From assembly GCA_020161435.1 (NCBI GenBank), contig JAIUNV010000001.1, forward strand, positions 310,001-374,000: a stretch of DNA of 64,000 bases, in the 5' to 3' direction. Position 1 is the stretch's first letter. Each line of letters opens with the position of its first letter. Below, piece after piece: positions 26,331 to 34,110 of this stretch. Both the position numbers and the translations under genes were made by a program. This DNA is from Bacteroidota bacterium (lineage in GTDB: Bacteria; Bacteroidota; Bacteroidia; Chitinophagales; Chitinophagaceae). A model generated the notes under the pieces. That model searched no databases, was not told the DNA's origin, and was given only the letters and a program-made list of their open reading frames with translations.

Positions 26331-28751
26331 TTATTGGCTGGTAACGTTCAAACGGCCACCTGTTGCAACATTTACTGAAGCCCCGGTTTCCGCTTTAATA
26401 CTTCTACATATGCCTGTTACTCCATTTGCTATAATGGGTGAAAAGGGCGTTCCTGCCTTTATAATGATATCATCGGTATTGGTGGGTAATCTACCAGCCG
26501 ACCAGTTGTTTACATTATTCCAGTCACTATTAAATTCACCAGTCCACAAAAATTGATATGGTGTTCTTGTTATTTGTACATCAAGTAAGTATGTGCCAGT
26601 CATGCCTTCGAAAAACCCACCGACCTTAAAGTAGAGCGTACTGCCACCACTCACCACCAAGTTTTTGGGCATGGTATCATCGTAATTGCCAAACCAGTTA
26701 GTGCCAGCATTCTTTGAATAACTAAATAATACATCTGCTGAATATACATTGCCATTTGAGGCGTTGTATGAATCGTGAGCCCTTGCCCGAATGCTGTAAT
26801 TGTAGCCTGCCGGCAAATTAATTTTATAAAAATCAGAATCCGTAGCTACATGTAGATTGGCACCTGTGGTGAGTACAGCTGCATTGTTGCTACTAAAAGC
26901 AAGTGGCAAACTATAGGCTTGTGCTACACCATTATTAGCTTCATATATGTCTGGGTTCGGCCCTTGTATAGTCACCTTTATGGGATTGGGATAATAGCTT
27001 GCCCCTGCAATTATCCAACTACCATTAGTTTTTTTTGTTTGAACTACCAACAAATAGGAGCCAGGCTTAGACACGATTGCATTCGTAGTAAAATTTAGGT
27101 AGGGTGAACTATAATGATAACCAGACCCGAGGCCTGTAGATTCTGAAATGGTTCCGATTGTTTCGGCAAACAAGCCATCTAATTGGTACAAATTCACCTG
27201 ATACTGACCAACAAAAGTTGTGGCACCTGTATTAGCAATGTCAAGATTAACGGTTGCGGTTTGTCCTTGTTTTAATACTCCTCCGTTGGTGATGGTTATG
27301 GGTGAATACAACTCCATGTCTGCTTCATTTACCACCGAAAGCGGCACCAGGTTTTTAAAGTTTACATTATCACTTACGAGTGTCCAGGTGCCTCCTGGGG
27401 GCCTAGAAAAAATGCCTATGAAGTAATTGCCCGGCACCATTTCTAAAATACCAGGGTTGGTAAATTGAAGATTGCTACTGTAGGCATAGCCCGCAGCCAA
27501 GGCGTTGTTCGATTTTATTTCTACAAAATCTACAAACTGATATGTATTATCAAATACGGCAGCGCAATAGTCGCCGCTAAATGCCCCTGTGCCAAAGTTT
27601 GCAATATTGGTAGAAACAGAAAAAGCACTGCCGTAGTTGATAGAAGTAGCCGATGGCGTTACATAGTCGTACAGTTTTAAATTAAATGCCGGGGTACTGT
27701 TTGCTGCATCACAGGCATTGGAGAATGGCAGGGTAGAACGATAAGTACCATTTTGCATGGCCGTTTGCATTCGGGTCATTTGATCCCGGGTGAACATATT
27801 TTTACAATCATCGCTTGTGTAATCCATGTAATTCATGAACATTTCTCCAGTAGTATTGCCCTGACAAAAACCAAGATTATGAGGATGAGTGGGGCAACCA
27901 AAATTCTTATCATAAGCTGGAGGTGTATCACCACAATAATCGGTTTTGCAGGTGCCGTCACCCCAAATGTGCCGTAGCCCAAGCCAATGTCCAACTTCAT
28001 GAGTTGCAACTCTACCTTTATTATAAGGGGGAATTGCAGTTCCAATGTTGCCAAATGCATTTTGATTCATTACTACTCCAGAGGTTGTAGCTGTTTCGCC
28101 AGTAAACATTCCAGATAGATTACTTCCAGCTGGAAAAGTTGCGTAGCCCAGCAAGCCTTCTGCATCCATGTCTACAACCCATATATTCATATATTTTTTG
28201 GGGTCCCAAATTGTATTTGGTTTTACTGTATTCTCCATGAATGATTTAAAACTGGCTATTGTATAAAATGAATTCGGATTCTGCCAGCCCCTTGCCTGCC
28301 AGTTTATTCTATCCACCCCAACTTCACTTAATGTGGCTCCACTCGGATTTACCTTGGCCAAACAAAATGAAATGCCCGTGTTGCCTGCTTTTGCTGCTGC
28401 AAACACAGCTGGCACATTACCTATGTCTGCATTCGTACCCGAAAAATCTGCATTCAGAATATTGATTTGTGATTGTACCTGCGCCAACGAAATGTTTTCA
28501 TTGCTACCAACCGCATCTCCGTTATGGAGTATATGCACTACTAAAGGAATATTGTAGTTGGCCATTTGGGTGATACCACTTGCTTTATTCTTTGTGTATT
28601 CCACCACTTTTTGGCTAAACCAATCTTCCCACGCAGCTTCTGGCACTTCGGTAGCACAGATCCTTTTGGGTGTTGTGCCCTGACCATGAACTTGCATTGA
28701 ACAAAAAAGCAGTGTGATAATGTAAACAAAGAGTTGTAGTGTTTTTTTCAT
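26331..28751 (-). CDS. secreted M43-family metalloprotease
   Basis: An 806-residue exported zinc protease of the pappalysin group (M43). The start is 28751, giving a signal peptide that ends in QVHGQ. A pro-region is followed by the catalytic domain with HEVGHWLGLRH (about 253-263), the disulfide-type loop CKTDYCGDTPP and a Met-turn in MFMNYMDYTSDDC. Two or three beta-sandwich domains follow (for example DIANTGATTFVGQYQVNLYQ), then a bacterial pre-peptidase-like segment (SDFYKINLPAGYNYSIRARA). The C-terminal WTGEFNSDWNNVNNWS module matches the end of the protein at 18411. No T9SS CTD is present after it. It starts 37 bp after the restriction enzyme gene stops. Confidence 0.88.
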   Translation of the reverse strand: MKKTLQLFVYIITLLFCSMQVHGQGTTPKRICATEVPEAAWEDWFSQKVVEYTKNKASGITQMANYNIPLVVHILHNGDAVGSNENISLAQVQSQINILNADFSGTNADIGNVPAVFAAAKAGNTGISFCLAKVNPSGATLSEVGVDRINWQARGWQNPNSFYTIASFKSFMENTVKPNTIWDPKKYMNIWVVDMDAEGLLGYATFPAGSNLSGMFTGETATTSGVVMNQNAFGNIGTAIPPYNKGRVATHEVGHWLGLRHIWGDGTCKTDYCGDTPPAYDKNFGCPTHPHNLGFCQGNTTGEMFMNYMDYTSDDCKNMFTRDQMTRMQTAMQNGTYRSTLPFSNACDAANSTPAFNLKLYDYVTPSATSINYGSAFSVSTNIANFGTGAFSGDYCAAVFDNTYQFVDFVEIKSNNALAAGYAYSSNLQFTNPGILEMVPGNYFIGIFSRPPGGTWTLVSDNVNFKNLVPLSVVNEADMELYSPITITNGGVLKQGQTATVNLDIANTGATTFVGQYQVNLYQLDGLFAETIGTISESTGLGSGYHYSSPYLNFTTNAIVSKPGSYLLVVQTKKTNGSWIIAGASYYPNPIKVTIQGPNPDIYEANNGVAQAYSLPLAFSSNNAAVLTTGANLHVATDSDFYKINLPAGYNYSIRARAHDSYNASNGNVYSADVLFSYSKNAGTNWFGNYDDTMPKNLVVSGGSTLYFKVGGFFEGMTGTYLLDVQITRTPYQFLWTGEFNSDWNNVNNWSAGRLPTNTDDIIIKAGTPFSPIIANGVTGICRSIKAETGASVNVATGGRLNVTSQ

Positions 28752-28788
28752 AAGTGTGTTTCTAAAAATGTTTGAATTTTTAATCCCC

Positions 28789-31785
28789 TCACTCCTCCGG
28801 CATCTCACCCACCACCTTCATCGTTTCCACACTTACCCGGCACACCCGGTCGAGTAGGTCTATCACTTGTGTTTTGTAATCGGCAAACTTGTAGGTGTTG
28901 AAATGTTCGGCAATGGTGGGGTCGCTGGGTTTCTTTTCTTTGTATTGGTCGAGTATCCATTCGAGGGCACTGCGGTTGCCGAGTTTGTAGGCCCAGGCGC
29001 TGGGTGGTATGCCGTGTAGCTCGGTGTTGTCGTCCAGCAGAATGATGCCCCTGTCTTTATCGGCTTTCAACTTGGCTTTGGGCTCAGCCTTCGCCTCCAT
29101 CTCTTTTCTGATTAGGCCCCAAGGTGCTACGGTTTCATAATGCAAATGCAACTCCATGAGCTGCTGGCCCCAGGCGGCCCATTGAAAAAAGTTGTTGTAC
29201 AACGGTATGCGGGGAAACTCCCGTTTCAAATTCAGCGCATACTTGCTGCGGTACGCCGGATGGTGCAACACCGCATAGACGTAATGAAAAATGTCCTCCT
29301 TCTGAATGGCTGATGTACGATGTACGATGTCTGATTGGTAATGCGTGGTAAATAAATCGAGGGCCCAATCGGTGATGTTGTCGAGTCTTTTGTTTTGGGG
29401 GAAATGAAATAATGGGACGACTTTAGTGTCTCCAGTGAAATGCCAATCGGAAAAGGTTTCTGATGCAAGAAATCTTAAATCCAACCCATTGACATTAAAA
29501 CAAATCGACTTGTTTTCAGCTGAGAAATAATCTTTATTGCCGCTAATTACATCTTGAAGAATTGGATGAATTGCAGCATGAACTTTCACAAATGGGCGAT
29601 AATTAACTTGACTAAAAGTGATATCGGAAAAATCAATTTGCATTCTTCTCTTTGCTTTTAGCTTCAGATCACGACTCCATTTTATTGATTGATCCAGTTT
29701 TTGTGCGTCAGTTTCGCCACATGACAAATTGAATCTCTCTGCGAAAAGTTTCACTTTATCCTTCAATTGCAATTCATCAAAGTCATATACCCATTCATCA
29801 CGTGCCGTATTTATTCCATTTGAAAATTCAACGCAAATACAATTTGTTTCCTTCTTATCAATGAAAGGAATCAATTCTTCCCAATCATTGTCAGTTTGTC
29901 CTAACCAATTATTATTCTTGTCCGGCACCACATGTGCAAACTCAATTTTCTCTATCGGGTGTTCGGCTATCCATTGCAGTTTTTCTTCTTTGCGCATCTC
30001 ATCTTCCAGGGCAGCGTATTCTATGCGGCAGTCGTGGGGCTTTAGCTTGCCGGCACTGGTTTTTACCAAAAACAAAATAGCTACACCAGCTTGTATGCCA
30101 AATACATTGTGCGTGGTGCCAGCTATTTTGGGGTTGGCCCGTACATCGCTTTTGGTATCGAGTATGTAGGCGTAGTCAAATTCGGTTTGCACTATTTTCC
30201 GAAAGCCATCAAAAGTGCGGCTGTCTATAAAGCTGCGGTTGGTAATAAACGCAATCACGCCATTGTCGTTCAGCCGGTCCATGGCCCAGCGGTAAAAGCG
30301 GCTGTACATATCGTACAGTTTTGTTTTTTGCGCCGTGCTTTGTTTGATGAATGTGTCTTTTATGCGTTTGTCTATTTCGGTATAGTTGCGGTTTTTGTTG
30401 TTGTCGTTTTCGTTTTGCTGGTTGGCATTGTACGGTGGGTTGCCAATGATGACGCTGATTTTGCGTTGGTTTTGTTTTTTAATACGGGCGGCGTTTTCGG
30501 CACTTACGCCAAAGAGGTCGCCCTGTTTGCCTATCCAGTTAAAGCCGGTATTGTCTAGCGTATCTACCAGGCAAAGGTTTTCGTACTCGGCGTATTCGCC
30601 CGTTTTTTGCTTGTAGGTGTATTCAATGTTGAGGTTGGCTATGTAGTAGGGCAGTATGGCCAGTTCGTTGGCGTGTATTTCGTGCAGGTATTTATGCTGC
30701 AGTTTGTTTTTGGGCAGGTAGTCTATAATGTCGCAAATAAAAGTGCCGGTGCCGGTGGCGGGGTCCAGTATGTCTACGTTTTTATCGGCCAGTGTTTTGC
30801 CAAAGTGTTTGTGCAGCAGCCAGTCGGTGCTTTTAATCATAAACTGCACTATCTCGTTGGGTGTGTACACTATGCCCAGTCGGTCGGCCGCTTTGGGGTT
30901 GTAGGCTTTGTAAAAGTTTTCGTACACCACTTTCAAAAACTTTTGTTTCTCGTGGTGGTCGGCTATGCCAGCGGCGGCAGCATTGATGGTTTGGTAGTAG
31001 TGCTGAATGCCGCTGAGTGTATTGCGGCGGGTGGCACCGGTAAAAAAAGTTTCTACCACCTGGTTGAGCTGGCGGGCTATGTTGTTGTCCTGATGAAAAT
31101 GTGGTTCATCAAAAATGGTATTGAAGATATCGGCACTGAGGATGTGCTGAATCATCATTTCCCGGATGTCTTCGGTACTAATGTCGGGGTTGATGCTGCT
31201 TTGGCAGCTTTCGTGAAAGAGTTTGAATTCGCGGTGGTAGGCTTCGTTGCTGCCAGCATCTTGTTCGGCTATCAGCTGGCGCAGGGTGTCGGTTACCTTG
31301 GGTATGTCTTGTTTAAACAGGTCGATGGCCTTGCGGAAGTCGCTGATTTCTTTGCGTTGGTAGGCAATAAAGCGGTCGAGTATTTTATCGAGCTTGTCTT
31401 CGTCTTGCATGGGCACCCGCATTACTTCGTGTCCATCTTGTATGAGCACGGCCGTTTGCGAGTCTTCAAATAAAATGTTGTCGTTGGGATAGCCCTTGTC
31501 AAATTTCTTGCGGATTTCTTCGTCTATGTTATCGGCTTCGTCTTTGCTTTCCCAATAGCCATGGTCGAGGCGCAGGGCATCTTTCATGGTGCCATCGGGC
31601 GTTACATTTTTGCCATTGCGGTTTTTAATGGTGAGTTCGGGCACCAGTACGAGGTTGACTGTGCTGGCGTATTGGTTCAGCAGGTTGTAAAAAGCATTGC
31701 GGATGGCGGTTTCTTTTTTGCTGCCGCCGTAGGTAATGATTTTCTCTAGTTCGCGGTGGTAATTGCGGATGGCGTAAATAGACAT
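28789..31785 (-). CDS. single-chain restriction-modification enzyme, ISP-like without helicase
   Basis: A 998-residue protein joining nuclease, methylase and target recognition. The N-terminus has a PD-(D/E)XK-like pattern (TPDG at about 60, then YWESKDE at about 75). A helical linker leads to an N6-adenine methyltransferase (about 315-640): motif I DILDPATGTGTF and motif IV IIGNPPYNANQ. The C-terminal half matches the target-recognition region of type ISP enzymes (DIFHYVYAVLHHPAYR, NLKREFPRIPLY). Type ISP enzymes are about 1500-1600 residues with a RecA-like helicase; none is visible here, so it is closer in build to type IIG. No separate methylase or specificity gene is nearby. Confidence 0.82.
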   Translation of the reverse strand: MSIYAIRNYHRELEKIITYGGSKKETAIRNAFYNLLNQYASTVNLVLVPELTIKNRNGKNVTPDGTMKDALRLDHGYWESKDEADNIDEEIRKKFDKGYPNDNILFEDSQTAVLIQDGHEVMRVPMQDEDKLDKILDRFIAYQRKEISDFRKAIDLFKQDIPKVTDTLRQLIAEQDAGSNEAYHREFKLFHESCQSSINPDISTEDIREMMIQHILSADIFNTIFDEPHFHQDNNIARQLNQVVETFFTGATRRNTLSGIQHYYQTINAAAAGIADHHEKQKFLKVVYENFYKAYNPKAADRLGIVYTPNEIVQFMIKSTDWLLHKHFGKTLADKNVDILDPATGTGTFICDIIDYLPKNKLQHKYLHEIHANELAILPYYIANLNIEYTYKQKTGEYAEYENLCLVDTLDNTGFNWIGKQGDLFGVSAENAARIKKQNQRKISVIIGNPPYNANQQNENDNNKNRNYTEIDKRIKDTFIKQSTAQKTKLYDMYSRFYRWAMDRLNDNGVIAFITNRSFIDSRTFDGFRKIVQTEFDYAYILDTKSDVRANPKIAGTTHNVFGIQAGVAILFLVKTSAGKLKPHDCRIEYAALEDEMRKEEKLQWIAEHPIEKIEFAHVVPDKNNNWLGQTDNDWEELIPFIDKKETNCICVEFSNGINTARDEWVYDFDELQLKDKVKLFAERFNLSCGETDAQKLDQSIKWSRDLKLKAKRRMQIDFSDITFSQVNYRPFVKVHAAIHPILQDVISGNKDYFSAENKSICFNVNGLDLRFLASETFSDWHFTGDTKVVPLFHFPQNKRLDNITDWALDLFTTHYQSDIVHRTSAIQKEDIFHYVYAVLHHPAYRSKYALNLKREFPRIPLYNNFFQWAAWGQQLMELHLHYETVAPWGLIRKEMEAKAEPKAKLKADKDRGIILLDDNTELHGIPPSAWAYKLGNRSALEWILDQYKEKKPSDPTIAEHFNTYKFADYKTQVIDLLDRVCRVSVETMKVVGEMPEE
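29312..29330. repeat. short tandem repeat within the restriction enzyme gene
   Basis: GATGTACGATGTACGATGT, a 2.4-copy repeat of an 8-mer typical of intergenic simple repeats in Bacteroidota, lies in frame in the target-recognition part just before the conserved DIFHYVYAVLHHP segment. Confidence 0.55.
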
Positions 31786-31881
31786 GCGTGGTGATGTATA
31801 AGATGGGGCAAATTAAGGAATGCCCGCCGTACATAGCCACGGAGTTTGTTGTTGCAGCTGTTATCACCCGCAACTAATTAT

Positions 31882-31943
31882 TTCAACGCAAAGGCGCCAA
31901 GCCGCGAAGGATTTTTTACCGCTGGGAAAGGAGCAGCGGAGAA
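31882..31943 (+). repeat. 62-bp dispersed repeat, copy B
   Basis: This copy matches 23499-23560 (57 of 62, same orientation, no gaps). It lies in the 212-bp gap (31786-31997) between the start of the restriction enzyme gene and the stop of the alpha/beta hydrolase gene. The rest of this gap near 31980-32030 has a second repeat type (ATTCGTGTCATTCGTGACC) that runs into the hydrolase gene. Confidence 0.8.
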
Positions 31944-31997
31944 GAAAGCACTGTTTTGCCTTGTGAATAAGTATCCCTATCCACCAAACAATTCGTG

Positions 31998-33017
31998 TCA
32001 TTCGTGACCATTCGCATCAATCTGTGCTAGTGTTATCCCCATCACTTCCTGCAAAAAGCGTTTCACTTCGCGTTGTACAGCAGCTACATCTTTGCTTTTG
32101 ATGGGAGAGCCCTGCACATGGTCTCCTGTTGTAGCTAATTCAACCAATTGTTTTTTATCAGCAGCAGTGCCCAGCGAAGTATGCATCTCCCGCATGGCAC
32201 TCACTTTTACCACGGGGTCTTGTTCTTGTTCGTTTTTGTAATAGGCGAGAGTGAGTACGGGTTGCTTCACTTTCGCAAATGTTTCGGGCACCATGGCAGT
32301 TTCTAAATATTCCTGCAAGGCCACCAAACTTTCTATGCGGTACTCGTAGTTCCAGTACTGCTTGTAAATAGGCCGGTTGTCTGTCACGGTACGTGTATTG
32401 CTGCCAATGACCAGCTCGGCTATTTGCTGGCCCCAGTGGTTGTTGAGCAGCCATGCATTGGCATCGTTAATGCGGATATTGGGCGATATCAAAATAAGCC
32501 CTGCAATTTCCGGATACGTGGCAGCCAGTTGCAATGCCACCGAGCCGCCGGTGCTGGTACCCATTAGAATAACTTTTTTACCCAACTGCTTGCCAATGGC
32601 ATACGCCATTTGTGCCGATTGCCACAGGCCTTCGGGGCTGTAGTGCAGTAGCGGTGCGGCGGTATCTACTCCATGCTGGTCGAGGCGGGCCAGGTACAGG
32701 TTGGCTCCCAGTGCTTTGGCGATGTCGCGGTGCGTAGGGTTGCCTTCTTCCTGGCTGGCACTAAACCCGTGCAGGTACACCAGTGCATACTCGGTTGGTT
32801 GCTGCAGGCTATCGTTGTACCAAACAATGCGGGCTTCATTGTTGGGTTTTAGTTTGTGTTGTGCTTCTGTTTGCTGCACAAATGCAGGCAGTGCAGCAGC
32901 AGTGGGTACATTGGGCAAAGCAGTGTTGTACACCGGTTGTTTGGGCGAAGGCCCGGCTACATACAATACCATTACTACAGACAGCACAACCAGGGTGCGG
33001 GTAATCCAGCTACGCAT
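31998..33017 (-). CDS. exported alpha/beta hydrolase
   Basis: A 339-residue serine hydrolase. An N-terminal signal or anchor helix (about 5-22, TRTLVVLSVVMVLYVAG) precedes the fold. Seen: YALVYLHGFSASQEEG (oxyanion part), the nucleophile elbow ILMGTSTGGSVALQLAA, and late Asp/His in a KNEQEQDPVV...ATTGDHVQGSPI arrangement. Substrate is unknown; carboxylesterase-like. The last ten residues (LAQIDANGHE) and the stop are encoded by dispersed-repeat sequence, so the original C-terminus was probably changed. It is a single gene on the minus strand. Confidence 0.82.
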   Translation of the reverse strand: MRSWITRTLVVLSVVMVLYVAGPSPKQPVYNTALPNVPTAAALPAFVQQTEAQHKLKPNNEARIVWYNDSLQQPTEYALVYLHGFSASQEEGNPTHRDIAKALGANLYLARLDQHGVDTAAPLLHYSPEGLWQSAQMAYAIGKQLGKKVILMGTSTGGSVALQLAATYPEIAGLILISPNIRINDANAWLLNNHWGQQIAELVIGSNTRTVTDNRPIYKQYWNYEYRIESLVALQEYLETAMVPETFAKVKQPVLTLAYYKNEQEQDPVVKVSAMREMHTSLGTAADKKQLVELATTGDHVQGSPIKSKDVAAVQREVKRFLQEVMGITLAQIDANGHE

Positions 33018-33345
33018 AGCACAGATAATTTTTTACGAATGATGAAACAAACAGGTTGAGGCGGGAAGATAATATGCAAAGCCTACACCAGCCGGCACAA
33101 AAAAGCTGCTACAAGAATGCAGCAGCCTTAAAATAGCCCATGGGGCCAGAGTGGGGGGAAGATCGTTTAAGGGTTTTTCAGATGCTTCAGCGTGTTGGTG
33201 AGTGGAAACAGTTGATGGGTGATGTTTGGACTTCGAAAATAGCCGCCAGCATGTATTTTTGGAAGCGCCATTCTATTAAACCAGTAAATGGATATGTAAA
33301 TGACGGTGTATAATATGCCGACATTGTTCATTAAAACCGTGAAGC
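33018..33345. promoter_or_regulatory. 328-bp divergent intergenic region
   Basis: It separates the minus-strand hydrolase from the plus-strand LytTR regulator. It holds a hairpin at 33105-33126 whose T-run is on the minus strand (see the terminator entry). An open frame of 54 codons (33331 to 33167, minus) with a hydrophobic start lies upstream of that hairpin; I cannot show that it is a gene. No clear promoter pair was found. Confidence 0.3.
33099..33126 (-). terminator. hairpin with T-run on the minus strand
   Basis: GCTGCT (33105-33110) pairs with AGCAGC (33121-33126); six A on the plus strand give a minus-strand T-run. No established gene upstream on the minus strand would use it. Confidence 0.4.
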
Positions 33346-34101
33346 ATGAGCCAGAAGCCAATGACCATAGTGATAGCCGACGACGATCCTGTATTTCGGG
33401 AGTATTTGCGGTTGATACTTTCGCCCATGACGGATGTGCATATTGCCGCCGTGTTTGAAGATGCTTTTGAAACCCTGAAATATTTGCAAACAAATGCGGT
33501 AGACCTGGCACTGCTCGATGTAGAAATGCCGGGCCTTACCGGGCTTGAGCTGGCCCGCAGCCTGCAGGTAAAACCCATGTTCATGTTCATTACATCGCAC
33601 CCCGGTTATGCACTTGAAGGGTTTGATGTAGAAGCCATTGATTACATTTTAAAACCCATTCAAAAAGAACGGGTGTACAAGGCCATTCAAAAAGCACAAC
33701 AGCTCATGCAACTGAAGCAGGCCGCCGCCGCACCCCTGCCCGCACCTGCCGGTACCGACGATGGAGCTTTCATTTTTGTAAAAGAAAAAAATGATTACAT
33801 CAAACTGGAGCTGGCCCATATTGTGTATGTAGAAGCCCTCAGCGATTTTGTACAAATACATCTACAAAACGGCCATAAGCATTTGGTATTAGTTAATTTG
33901 AAAAACCTCGAACCACAACTGAAAGCTGATTATTTTTTGCGCATCTCCCGTACGCACCTCATCAACATTAAAAAAGTAACAGCCCTGCGCAATCATCAGG
34001 TAGAACTGGAGGGCATGAGTTTGTCCATCGGTAAGTCGTATCTCGATGCGGTGGAAGCCAGCTTGCTGAAGGACAGAACGATTAGGCGGTTTGCTGATTA
34101 A
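33346..34101 (+). CDS. LytTR-family response regulator
   Basis: A 251-residue DNA-binding response regulator. The receiver domain (about 5-120) has the acidic pair VIADDDP, the phospho-acceptor Asp in LALLDVEMPG, the Thr/Ser position in MFITSHPG and the Lys in YILKPIQKER. The LytTR DNA-binding domain (about 143-245) shows FIFVKEKNDYIKLELAHIVY and DYFLRISRTHLINIKKV. It precedes the TPR histidine kinase by 9 bp, its likely partner. Targets are unknown; LytTR proteins bind short direct repeats upstream of genes. Confidence 0.92.
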   Translation: MSQKPMTIVIADDDPVFREYLRLILSPMTDVHIAAVFEDAFETLKYLQTNAVDLALLDVEMPGLTGLELARSLQVKPMFMFITSHPGYALEGFDVEAIDYILKPIQKERVYKAIQKAQQLMQLKQAAAAPLPAPAGTDDGAFIFVKEKNDYIKLELAHIVYVEALSDFVQIHLQNGHKHLVLVNLKNLEPQLKADYFLRISRTHLINIKKVTALRNHQVELEGMSLSIGKSYLDAVEASLLKDRTIRRFAD

Positions 34102-34110
34102 CTTCACCGC

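Noticed and set aside
33167..33331. 54-codon minus-strand gene before the hairpin at 33099
   Set aside because: Its start would lie 14 bp from the divergent LytTR gene start, leaving no room for a promoter; no known match.
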